Of a stretch of 64,000 nt of DNA, positions 37,290-49,600 are shown piece after piece. Each line of letters begins with the position of its first letter. Position 1 is the first letter of the stretch. The notes below the pieces were generated by a model. The model saw only the letters and a program-made list of their open reading frames with translations, was not told the origin of the DNA and did no database searches. Source of the stretch: Beroe forskalii (lineage: Eukaryota; Ctenophora; Nuda; Beroida; Beroidae); the NCBI GenBank assembly GCA_011033025.1, contig WFMF01000173.1, forward strand, positions 186,001-250,000, given 5' to 3'. Position numbers and translations under genes: made by a program.

Positions 37290-38345
37290 TCATAGTAGGA
37301 GGTCCTTAGACACTGTCTGAGCCGTTTTAGAGTCAATGATGACATGATGACATCATGGTGACACAAAAAATAAATTTTCAAAAATTTTCCAAATTTGTTC
37401 AGAATCACTTTTAAACCGTTCAGAATGTCAAAGTAAGTCATAAAAACATGATTCTGATCCAAAATTTTCGATTTTGTCAGGTAATATTGTGATATTGACA
37501 TAGCCTGAAAATACAGTAAAAAACGAAAAATCGGTCATCACGGACGAAAAATCGACTTTTTTGTTAAGATGTCGATTTATTTCTTCTAGTAAACATTCAA
37601 CTGACGTGCCTGCAAAATTTGGTGTGGCTATCTATTCCAGAACTCGAGATATGACACTTGTCACCATTTTCATGACCTGCAAGTATCCCTCAAATTACCG
37701 GCACTTGGAACAAAATGTGACAAAATTGAAATGCGTGTTCCTGGGTGTTTTAAATTGCTCTGATGGTTTTATATGATCAGATATGATTTTTCATGGTCAT
37801 AAGATACTGTTTGAATCATCTTGAGGCCTCTATTCCTGAAAATGGTGACGCGGTGACACCAAAATGACACCATGACACCCATTTCAAAAATTCTCCAAAT
37901 TTGTTCGGAATCACTTTTAAACCGTTAAGAAAGTCAAAGTAAGTCACAAAAACATCATTTTGTATCAAAATAATCGGTTTTGTCAGGTAATATTGCGATA
38001 TTGACATAGCCTGAAAATACAGTAAAAAACGAAAAATCGGTCATCACGGACGAAAAATCGACTTTTTTGTTAAGATGTCGATTTATTTCTTCTAGTAAAC
38101 ATTCAACTGACGTGCCTGCAAAATTTGGTGTGGCTATCTATTCCAGAACTCGAGATATGACACTTGTCACCATTTTCATGACCTGAGTATCCTCAAATTA
38201 CCGGCACTTGTAACAAAATGTGACAAAATTGAAATGCGTGTTTCTGGGTGTTCTAATATGCTCTGATGATTTTATATGATCAGATATGATTGCTGATGGT
38301 CATAGAGATACTGTTTGAACCATCTTGAGGCCTCTATTCCTGAAA
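37290..38345. repeat. Tandem duplication, ~500-bp unit, two copies
   Basis: The stretch from GTCAGGTAATATT through GAAAAATCGGTCATCACGGA, TTCAACTGACGTGCCTGCAA and CATTTTCATGACCTG occurs at 37,477-37,679 and again, almost unchanged, at 37,981-38,186. The flanking GTCATAAGATACTGTTTGAA...TTGAGGCCTC blocks are also repeated. Short ORFs (MSISQYYLTK...) appear in both copies but break soon after. No gene recognised. Confidence 0.85.
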
Positions 38346-38589
38346 ACGGTGACGTGGTGACACCTTAGGGGTAAGGCAAACTTTGGCAAATTAATCCCTA
38401 AATTTTGAGTTTGCCAAAAAAGTGTTTGCCAAAGTTTGCCATAGTTGCCAAGTTTAAAAAGCCTTAAAATATTGCAAAATTGAAATAAAATCACTCAGTT
38501 TGTTCCAAATTGATGAGCTTAAATATAGTATACAGATCTAACACGATAGGAAAAATTGAGCGATCCGTCGAGGCCAAAGTTGCCAGAAT

Positions 38590-38800
38590 CACGCGCGTCG
38601 CGCCAGTATCAGGCCAGTACCACGCCAGTATCGCGCCAGTATCAGGCCTACCTCACGCCGTTATCACGCCATCGCGCCAGTATCGCGCCAGTAGCACGCC
38701 AGTAGCACGCCAGTATCGCGCCATATCACGCCAGTATTGCGCCAGTCGGAACTAACTTTAAGCCAGGACGCCAGTAAACGCCGATCTGAAACTGGCGTGC
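38590..38800. repeat. Minisatellite of CGCCAGTATC(A/G) units
   Basis: About 15 units of 10-13 bp (CACGCCAGTATCGCGCCAGT, CACGCCAGTAGCA). The overlapping ORF is repeat-driven. It sits just beyond the truncated end of segmental copy B, so it may mark the rearrangement breakpoint. Confidence 0.8.
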
Positions 38801-38831
38801 TGCTGGCGTCCGGCTATAATTGTGTAAGGAA

Positions 38832-40926
38832 AGGTGTTTAAAAAATTTTTTTCAATGCCCCTGCTAGCTCAGACAGTTTATGTTTCCAAAAATTGCCCTG
38901 AAAAGTCAAAATTGTCAATGGTTCAATTATTCTAGATGGGGCCTTGGATTACTCGTCTAGGATTTTCATAGCCCTTTCAATTTGTTTGATCTCATACATA
39001 GATGGGAATGTGTTTTCAAAAATCATCACATTTTAAGTTTAGCCAAGTTTCATAATTTTGAACAATCAAATCACATATGATCAATGAGTCAGATAATTGT
39101 ATTTGTATTTAATGATCAAACTTACAACTATCAAACTGCTATAATTAAGGCTGTAAACAGGTTTCACAATCAACAATATACACTCCTTTAAAACTACTTT
39201 ATAGTGGTAGACACAAAAATTTCATGAATGAGCAATGAAAACTGAAAGTGGTTCTTCACAAGAAAAGAACAGAAGATTAAGGTGAAACTAACTTTTGTGG
39301 GTTGGATAAGTATTACATAATATGTTTTAAACTTACAACACAACACATATTAAATTAACTAACTGAGGAAGGTGCTTATCACCAAATGGAGTTTTCTGAA
39401 GACGAGAAATAATATAATCATTTTCAATGTTGTATTCTCGAAACTGGCAGTAAACCAGCGGTGTAAAGTAGTTCTGATTTGAATCCATTTTTGCATTCTT
39501 AGTGTTTTACTATGGGGTCTCCCTCAGTCAATCCTAAAAGCAATCAAGTTCAACATGTTTATGCTTTTATGGTGAAAAGTGCACAGTTTGATGACTTGGG
39601 AATAAATAAATATGCTTTGTTCATCAGACCTATAACAGTATTGAGTTGAATGATAATGCAATAAATATTGGTTTAACTTGAGTTAAATTCCTAAATGATG
39701 ATAATAAGTTACTTTAACTCACCATTTGCTTGACATTGTATTCAAAGATATCCTTGGGACACATCATTGAGTCACTGAATTTGTTGTTATAACTCTGTCT
39801 CTGCACAACTGTCTGATTTGTATAGAGTTAATTTGAGTATTGATGAAAAATATCAGAAATATGCCACATACCTACTATTGGTTTTACCTAACACATAATA
39901 TCTTGCTAAGCAATGTAGGTATTGAGTGATATTATATTGACAATCAACATAGGCCACACAAAAATCAAAAAATAAGGCTATCACTAGCTGTTAATGGCAC
40001 AGGATAATAAAAAAGAGGTATCAAAGCATTAATCCTAACAACAAAATAGATTCTTAGCATTATTCATCAAAATGACCTCAACAGTCTCAGATGGTTTGTT
40101 GAGCCTCTTTGCAGCCCCACGAATGGTTTTCAATATTGTCCTCAGCTCAGCTTTCTTAACAACAACAGTGTCTTCAGAGGAGCTATTTAGCCATTTTTCC
40201 ATCTCCAAAGCAGTACCTTCCAGAGTTCCATAACTATATTCCAAATTTGATAACCTGAATATTTTTGTGGTTCAAAATTACAAACCACATGAAAATAAGC
40301 TCTTTTCATAATAGTATAATATATCAGATAACCCAATTCATCATTTGTTGGTACAAGGATGTATGTACATACATGGGTCATGGACACATTTGATACTGGT
40401 ATGTATTTTGTATAAGTATGTATTGCCTATCGGTGCAATTGACAATGGCTCAGTAGAAACATTCATACAGTAGTAATGAATTATTAATGCTGTACATACC
40501 TCTCATTGAGTTGCAAACTCATGCCATGACACTGACGTTCTAACATAAAGATTTGGCTCTTCAGCAGATTTAACCTTCTTGGATCATTACACTCTTTAGG
40601 TACTTCATGGAGTAGCTGCTCATAAAGACACCTGCATAGTAAATTGTCTTCAATCATTGATCAATAATCACAGTAACAAAGCCTAAGTTTATTATTTAAG
40701 CCTAAGTTTATTTTTTTAAGTTAATCTCAGAGTAATGCTTTAGTTTCTTAGTAAATATTATATGCAATATCAATTTGTGTTTCACTGAAATGATCAATCA
40801 CTTCAAACATGTCAATAGTAACATATGATAGTTGTTTTCCATTATTGACCTCAGCTTTTCAGCAGGAAGTTGTTCACTTTTAGATATCTTGTGCATTCTC
40901 CCTTTTTTATCCATTTTATTTGCCAT
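38832..40926 (-). pseudogene. Truncated copy of the coiled-coil gene (exons 1-4 and 5' of exon 5)
   Basis: Exons 40,926-40,850, 40,631-40,500, 40,254-40,077 and 39,812-39,723 have exactly the lengths and phases of the gene at 23,758. The third exon's product is identical in the part I compared (WLNSSSEDTVVVKKAELRTI). Exon 5 begins at 38,897, is altered (GGCAATTTTTGGAAAC, an insertion that shifts the frame) and is lost beyond ~38,832. It therefore cannot make the full protein, although an N-terminal fragment of ~160 residues could be produced if transcribed. Confidence 0.85.
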
Positions 40927-41885
40927 GAAACCTCAAGACAATTTTTCTTACAGGAATTTTATTTAATCCAAAAAATTTTGTATCAGACATGAAAATCAAA
41001 CAATGAAAATCAGAATAAGATAAACGATCATAAGTTGTAAGTATAATAATTTTACTATCAAGTAACACGATTTATCCTCTAGAAATTAGCTAAAAAACTT
41101 TATCCTTCATTTCCAAACCTTATATCCAAGGTGTCCAAAATAGAATAAAATTCCACAATCTAATACTTCAGTATTACTACACACCTTCACAAGGACCAAG
41201 GTACCCTCAATCTAAAGTCAGAATATAATTAAAGAAGAACATAAGAAGTAAATTGAGCTTGCTTGAAGTAAAATTAAGAATGATTGATCTTTTTTTGTAG
41301 AACAATAATAATAATAATATAATTAATTAATAATATAATTTTGTAATGAACAAATACAGTCATCTTTGTAGTATGATTGATAAATAATTTACTGATGAGC
41401 ATTGTAAGAATCCAAAATACTAAGCAAAACCAGTAAAAAAACTATTGCCAATCAACTATTTAATGCTACTTGGTCTGACAAAGTGACAAAGGTGTTAATA
41501 CTTTTGTTATTTGCAAAAATTAATGAGGAAGAAGAACTAATTGTGAATTCAATTTATGTTATTCGATCTTCACAAACAATAACTTCCATTAAAAATACAC
41601 CTTTTATACAGTAGTCAATATGAATTAATAAAAGCGTTGTCGTACGTTGTCGTCGTAGGATGTATGACCCGCTGACGCCAGCCGCGAAGCGGCTGAGAAA
41701 CAGCGACGCGCGCGCGGCGCTGATTCTCGAGAGGGTCTGTCAGACAAGTACGTTGTAACATTTATTTTGCGCGCACAAGCGGGCGTGTTCAAAGAACCCT
41801 TTTTGAAAAAAAGGCGCGCGCGAACAAACAGGGACACATAGCATGTGGCAATTCCGCCGCGCACACTGCGTTTTTCGGATTCTCC
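38832..41885 (-). repeat. Inverted segmental duplication, copy B
   Basis: Reverse-oriented counterpart of 21,690-25,337. It preserves the empty sites for three insertions seen in copy A and has its own small difference (an AATAATAATAATAT expansion at 41,305-41,335). The homology fades at 38,832, about 65 bp into exon 5 of the duplicated gene, next to a minisatellite. Confidence 0.9.
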
Positions 41886-42150
41886 GCACACATGAAAGTA
41901 CGCTATGCGGCAAGTTTTTGGTTAAGAGAACCCTATTAATATAGTTTGATTAACGCACTTTTTAAAACCCGCATAGGTGTGTGCTGTGTGTATATGTATG
42001 CACGTTCCTAAGCTAAGCCCGCATAGGTGTGTGTACGCGCGCGGCGCTTCCCTGAGGAAGCGCGCGCGCGCCGCGCAACGCAGACAGGGATATACGTGTT
42101 TAGCAAATATGCGCGCCGCGCACTTCCCTGCGGGAAGTGACGTGCGCCGC
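41886..42150. repeat. Half-palindrome plus dispersed CCCGCATAGGTGTG repeats
   Basis: Half of the 21,451-21,593 hairpin (GTACGCTATGCGGCAAGTTT ... AGTTTGATTAACGC) is followed by two CCCGCATAGG modules (about 41,969 and 42,019). The second has the full structure: CGCTTCCCTGAGGAAGCG hairpin and GGGATATACGTGTTTAGCAA. A third piece, CACTTCCCTGCGGGAAGTGA at ~42,120, equals 21,657-21,677. Confidence 0.8.
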
Positions 42151-43695
42151 GTTGTTTTTAATTTGGTCGTTTGGCTGTAATATCTTTACCAGAATTAAAA
42201 CAAATGTGGATAATGGTATTTAGTTATGACCATTTAGATTTGTGTGTAGAGTTTATCATCCTGTTTGTTGTGACCAGTGTGGTTTATATTACTTGCTATT
42301 CTTCTTGCTATGATTATAAGCATTTTGGAATAAGATTGTTCAGATAGGATCATGTTATATATCTGTTTACACCAAGGTATCTCACTTGGATCCTGTCAAA
42401 GACTAAGGAAGGAGCTGTTGGAAAGTTGTTTGGCTTGACTGTACAAAGATTACTGTGTTTGTATCCAAAAGATAACTTCACACAGTTTCGAAATTTTAAG
42501 CTATTCAGGACCTTTTTGTGAATGTTAGTCATCCTGAAATAATTTGATAGCAGTATAGTATAGTAGGAAGTTTTGTAATAAGAAGTGTTGTTGAGATAAA
42601 TGTTGTTAAGTTGTGCAGATTAATATATTCATAAAGAGAGATTCAATTCATAGTGCATATGTGACAGAGGCTTTGATAAAGATGCACGGATTTCCTCTTC
42701 CTGCTTCAACTTTCTATATAATAATTGAATTGAATTGAATAAATTCTGTCAAAAGCACACAATTTCAGGCATTTCTATCAAAGCCTTTTTCAATCGAGCA
42801 ATCTGCACACATATGGGTTAGTCTTAGTAAAATGGCCAGGGTCAGTTTAATCAACCAGGCTGGTGGCAGCCGTGATGAGCATGGAGGCTATCCCTAGAAT
42901 GCTAGGGTAAGCAAGTGACCTCTTGGGTGGTTTTTTAGGCCACCTGACTGCCCGGGGTATCCTGGATTAAGAAAGATTTCTTCAAGATATTATCTGCAAG
43001 ATGGCATCTATTTTGTTTAGAAGATTTTACTTCTACTCCATTTTATCTAGAACATTTTACTCCTTCTCCAACAGCCATATGGCCAATGACAGGAATCAAA
43101 GGATTCATGGAGGTGTTGTACATACTTAATTCTCCCGAGACTTTGCCGCAATGGAAGCTCCTCATTTAACCGTCTCACACAGTTTCTTGTTTGTTTGGCT
43201 GAGTGATTTGTGTGGCTGCACAGGCTTGAGATACCTAGGTATCTTTCACCTGTTGCTTTGTTGATGGGAATGGCAGGGAATCGAAACCCAAACTTAAACA
43301 GCCCCAGATAAATGAGTGAGCTCTGTTTATCTGAATTTAGAGGCTTCAAATACAAGTTTGGTATATAATATTCAGAATCGTTCCACAGAGAACAATGTTA
43401 CCATTCAAATCCTTTATCGGCTGAATTGTTCAGAACCAACAATTGATGTTTTTGATTATGTTGTTTAAATGTGAAATATTTTTTGTTTTTCCTCAATGAT
43501 ATCATTGAATACATTGTATTGAATAATATAATACAATAATTATTAATCAGTAATTTAATTCTTCTTCTTTCTTTAATAATTCACTAATTAAAGCTTATTT
43601 GAGGAGGTTATTGGTGAGGTACTCTCTCAGAGTGAGATCAGTATACAGTTGATGGTTCAGTGCCAACAAATTACAAACAAAATGGTGAAAAGATA
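42151..43695. other. Intergenic, repeat remnants, no confident gene
   Basis: A pentamer run AATTGAATTGAATTGAAT at 42,726-42,743 resembles the tail of the LINE at 5,229 (same pentamer, direct strand reversed), and the AT-rich DNA before it could be a LINE 3' remnant. A 102-codon minus-strand frame (43,355-43,047) has no recognisable domain. The TTLL 5'UTR and promoter must lie within the last few hundred bases; no TATA was noted. Confidence 0.4.
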
Positions 43696-46600
43696 ATGTG
43701 TGATATTGAAAATAACAACACAATTGTCAGAAAAGATAGTTTTATAGGCTTAAAAGTGGCATTAAATGAGCTCAGTAAGAACTTTGACAGTTTGGATTTA
43801 TCTGATGAAGATGATGATAATGTCTCCACCAATGGAAAGGTAGTATTCTATGCTTAAGTTATACTGTAATGGTCTATATGCCAGTGGTACTCAAAATTGC
43901 ACTAGTTTTGTCATGCACTTTGTGAAATTAGGTTAGATATTAGGAGCCAAACAATTTATGACAACATAACCATTCTACCACCACATGGTATTTTTCATGT
44001 TATGAATCATTCTTATTCATTTTCAAATTTGAAAGGAATCTTGAGGAATGAGGATTGGACATCATTTTGCAAATCTCTCAAATTGTAGTTTGCTGTTTAC
44101 CACAAAGTACCTCATACTGTGTTTAAAATAGTACACTTATCTTTTCTGTACTCATTCAGGTTGATGTGCAGATTTGATTTCTGTAATACTTTTACTCGTT
44201 GCATTTCTAAGAGATGATAAATGATAAATTCATCCCTCCAGTACCTTAGATATATTAATCCTCAGGGGCAGATCCTCATTGGTATGTACTTAATTGACCA
44301 ATGGTTTATAACGGATATGAAATATTTCAGGACAACCCTGTGAAACAACTTATACCACTGAGTGCAATCCCTGAACCAGAACCTTCTCCAGCTCCTACTC
44401 CTACTATTGAAGAGCAGGTTATATTCATACTGATTAGGCAAATTTAGGTATTATTAGTGCAAATGTTCTCTTACCCCAAAATGTATACATGTATTCAAAA
44501 TACAGTATAAATGTTCCAGCCATTAATTATCATAGTATTATGTTAATTATACTGTTTGCAGTCTGTACTTGGTGAAGGAGATGGAGAGTCTGAAAGTGAG
44601 GAAGAAAAAGACAAAGAACCAGAACCAGGCCCAGAACCACAACAGGTAGAAGAAGTTGAGAAACCCGAGGAAAAAAAGGAAGAACCAAAGGTAGAGAAAA
44701 AGAAGAAAAAGAAAAAGAGGAGGTATGTTGTTATTTAGTAAAATACTTGTTAACAGAGCGTTTTTAGCCAACTGAAACTGTAACCATTACAAAATATTTT
44801 CCAATTTAAACCATTTAAGGGAAACGGTCGGTTTACAAAACCTGCCATTACACTCGATTCTTTAAAACCTGTGACACATAGAATAACTTAAGATACCGTT
44901 ATCGGGATAGCATGATTACAGCGTTCTTCACATGTACAATTCATTTCTGATAACTACTTTTTCACGGCAAGCTGCACTTTCATGCTCACACACCAGAGTG
45001 CATTTCTTATTGGTGCTAAGCAGCCGCGACTCTCGTATCATATTATGCTAACTACATGAATTGGCATGTTGAGGAGTAATAATGGACAATTCACAATGCT
45101 GTGGTATAGGACTAGCATGGCTTCACGTTTTGTTTGGTGCTATCACATGACACATTCCAGGAACCTTTATTTAATAGTTCATCTGTAGGATCATTATTCT
45201 TTGATTTCACTCAGGTACCTTCTATCAGGTAGTAGATATGACTACTTGAATGACTTCTTTTTTAGCAGAGATTCAGCAGAGATCAAAACTTTGTTGTCTA
45301 AAGCATCAATGGGCATTATTTTGCATCCATAAGTTGCATATATAGCATAAACTCTCTGAACTTTGATGTAACAATAAACCATTTATATAACCATTTATAA
45401 ATTCACATCACACAGCACACTAAGACTGTTACATGATTGCATATCATTGGTCTTTGATCACATGTCAAAACAATCGCTTCTTTCTCTGTTCAATGTGTCT
45501 TGTGGCATTAATCTCATTATTACGTGTTATTAATCGATAGTTATGCTATTATTAGCCAGATTAAAACATTATTATTAAATTATAACACGAACAAAATCCA
45601 TCTTGCATCGTAGCATTAAAATAAAACCCATTTTAACCTAAACATGATATTACAATACCTTGACTAATGATAGCAATATGAGTGTTTAGTCTTGAAGCTA
45701 TTCCTGTTCCCAATAAAACAATGTTTCATGGTAAATGGCAGGTGCACAAATAGTCTAAAATCTGATATTATAATTCAAAGGCCACGATTTTATTCAAACA
45801 AGTTGTAGTTAACAATACTCAAGTTTTAGTACTCTCGAAAACTAACTTGATAGTTTTCTTTTCTGTCCAAGAAATGGACATATGGAAGAGTAAAACTGTC
45901 GTATAGAATCATGTACATACTTTCATAGTACTGACATATAGAATCCTGCCCACATAGTACTGACAATGACAGAATGACTAACCCAATGATGCTTTTCCCA
46001 AGGACTATTGGGATATGCAGTGTGAACTGCCGGTACGAGTCAGTGCGGCGGGTTGCTAAGCGCTTCAATTTCCGGGAAGTGAGTGAGAGTGAGGACTGGG
46101 TCCTCTTCTGGACAGACTGTTCTGTTAGCATAGAACGGGTTATGGACATGAAACGATACCAGGTTAGTGGAAGCTGTGTGTCCTCGGTGACATGTTGAAA
46201 ACTCAGTGGTTTCATTACACCGAATAACCTGTTATGTGTACAGTGCGTCGTTGTCACTTATCATTGTTGTCACTTATCGTCGTTGTCACTTTTCATTGTT
46301 GTCACTTTGATCGGATGTAAAATGACTTCTTTACCCTCCATAACTACGGTTTCCTCTTCAGAAAATCAACCACTTTCCTGGGATGAGTGAGATCTGTCGA
46401 AAGGACACCTTAGCTCGCAATATGAACCGTATGCTGAAGTTATTCCCCAAAGAATACAACATCTGTCCTAAGTCGTGGTGTTTGCCTGCTGAGTAAGTGA
46501 TATAAGAGACTTGTGTGTTTGTATGTGTGTTTGTATGTGTGTTTGTTTGTGTGTTTGCATTTGGCGAGCGACCTAGCAACAACGCTCTCCCCAGTTTTTT

Positions 46601-49600
46601 CATTGGTTAACAAGGTGTCACGTGATACCAGCATAATGACATGGAGACTACCTTTTATATTTAGTGTGATACGAACTGTAAATTATCACGGTGAATTATG
46701 AGCCATAATTCTAATTCCCTGCCACTCTTACACGGTTTAAACGGTTGACAAAACGTTTAAAATGTGGACTCTAGCATAAGTAAACCGTCGTATGACGACA
46801 AATAACCTTCAGTTTGTGAAATAACCTTATTCAAACCTTTGATATTCAAAAGAACAGAGGATATTTCTCAACGGTGGTTCTCCATGGTCTTGCGCCATAT
46901 AATACACTAATATTTTTATATGTAAATTCGATAAGGTTCGCATGGTAAATATTGCTATGGTTACTAATTTGGTAAGTTATTAAATGTCGTTGGTTGCGAT
47001 AAGTATTTGAATGGAGCTTAAGAATATGCTTTTTATTCATTCATCATGAATAAATATCACCAACATTCGCAAGGGTATGTGGTACGCCATATTTGGCTCA
47101 TTTTCGATTAATTTGACGCTATGTGGCATGACCTCTTCCCACGAACACGCAGCATATCGTAATACAACACGACATAATATTCCCTGACTTATTAAGCCTT
47201 GAAAAATCATATTTAGCCAGCCAGAGCCCGGCCCGTGTTTCCAGGACTGTACCTAAACTAAGTGGACTTTTTGAATTTGAGCACAGTTTAAATCCAAGAT
47301 AGCTGGGATAGCTGCCAATCCAGAGATCTACGATTTTAAGGATAGGTTTCATTTAAATCTCTTCTCTTTTCAGTTACAGCGACTTTATGTCGTATCACCG
47401 ATCGAAGAAGAACAAAACGTACATCATCAAGCCTGACAACAGTTGTCAAGGAAAGGGCATTATGCTCACCAAAACACCCAAGGTAGGCTGCTCGGCGAAT
47501 CATTGACTTAAAGAGTTCAAATCCTTCTCGGCAACAGGCCATTCTTTTATTTATTTCATTTGCCATTTCTCATTTAAACAGTTTGCATGTAATTCTATAA
47601 ACTGGGACGCACTTCTGAAAGTAAAGTTATTATTAAAAAATGAATTCCCATAAAAAGATCTATAATTGTAAGTTATGGAATTAGTTGCTTATTACCAATC
47701 AATGATTTCTCATACTTATTTGCTTGAAGCGAACCCATCTGCTCGTAACATGAGTGTACGAATGTACCTTATACCTATTATATGAACATCGTATCTGTTC
47801 AGGTACCTACTATAGGTACACGCAAGTTAAATCCCATCACTCTTTCAGGTGGATATCAAGCACTGTGATAACTTCGTGGTACAGCAGTACCTTTCCAAGG
47901 TAAGTTATACATCTCAAAGGGTAGTTCATTCCAACATGGTTTGTTGTCAGTACTCATCCAAGCTCAATACCTTTCCAAGAAGAACGGACTTTTCACCTCG
48001 CGATGCTTAACCTCTTAATATTATGTCACGGTGACATTGTTTGCTCTCGGCAAGGTTACGTTTAGGTTTAGAGTCGGGGTGAGAGTTAAATTTTGGGTAA
48101 GTTTGGGTCAGGACTGGGAGATTAAGTGCCGTGAGGTGAAATGTCGTGAGGTGAAAATGGTCAGTATCTCCTTGCAAATGTCAGTACCTTTCTGACGTCT
48201 CTTTCTGAAGTCTGTAGCTTTTCTGAGTACCTTTCCATTTTCCAACCTCAGTACCTCTCCAACGTCAGTACCTTTCCAAGGTCTGTAGATCACACACCTA
48301 AAGACCTAAGTTTACAATATGCTCAGTGCACATGGAGCATGAGCCACACAATTACCTACTCATGTTATGTGTGTAAGTGTGTTGCAAATTGTAGGCTGCA
48401 CACTGGTAATTATGTCATGTACATTGCGCGTATGTATACCTACTGTATACACTTCTAGAGTTTTGGCTGTCTGCCAGGCTCCCAGTTTGAATTCCTCCGA
48501 ATGCAATTCCAGCCTACCGGCTGCCATTCCTTGATAACAAGACAAGAATTTGAGTACCTGCCATTCATTCATAAAAAGACAAGAATCTGAGTACCTACCA
48601 TTCCTTGATATAACAAGACAAGAATCAGAGTACCTACCATTCCTTGATATAACAAGACAAGAATCTGAGTCCCTGCCATTCCTTGATAACAAGACAAGAA
48701 TCTGAGTACCAGCCATTCCTTGATAACAAGACGAGAATCTGAGTACCTACTGAAACTTCGTCATCGGTTTCCTGTAGACAATGGTGATAATAACACAACC
48801 CAGTAACTTTTGTGTGTAGGTCCCCCTCGATATAATAACTAAGTAAAATGCGTTTAAATTGATGCCATTATAGCTTCAACTTCCAAAGCAAGTGAAGGGT
48901 TGATGACATCAAGGCACCTATTGTTCATGCATTATCTCGCTGACGAAAATAAGTAGTAAGGGTGTTTCTACCGCGCCACACAGATACACGACCTTTTCAT
49001 TCAGTCCTGGGATCTGATAAGGTTTAAAAGAACGCGTCTCCGTGTTTCTTAATCTGAGGGTAATGGACAAAGCTAACTTCCCCACCAAGATATGTGGTCG
49101 AAATACATGCTGTCTCTCTGTTAATAACTGCTCCAAGCATGTCTCAGCTGTCCAAAACCTATATTTCCACAACCTATGTCAACCACTCATCATGATTGAT
49201 TTGCCTGTGTATTTCGCTGTGATGCAATAACTCAGAAACAAACAAGACGCAACTCTCCCCACCCCCTGTGTTTAAATTAACCTAATCAGCCCCGTTCAAA
49301 TGAATTATACGGCATGCTGTATAATGTAATATATGGAGAGGTTGTAATTTAAAATGTTGTGTATATTATATCTAAAATTTAATAATTTGAGTGACGACCT
49401 GAGTTCTGTAACCATGGCAACGACTAATTCAAAACGTATTACGTTACTTCATAAATTAGTGAAGTTGATATGAGGTAACCTCCTAATTCATATTTTTGTT
49501 TATATGGCGTTTGTGAGTTTAATGGATTTGGATGTGAGCCAAGATAACATCCGGCGGATGCCGAAGTGTTTTTGGCTGTTTAAGCTGCTATTTTTGAGCG

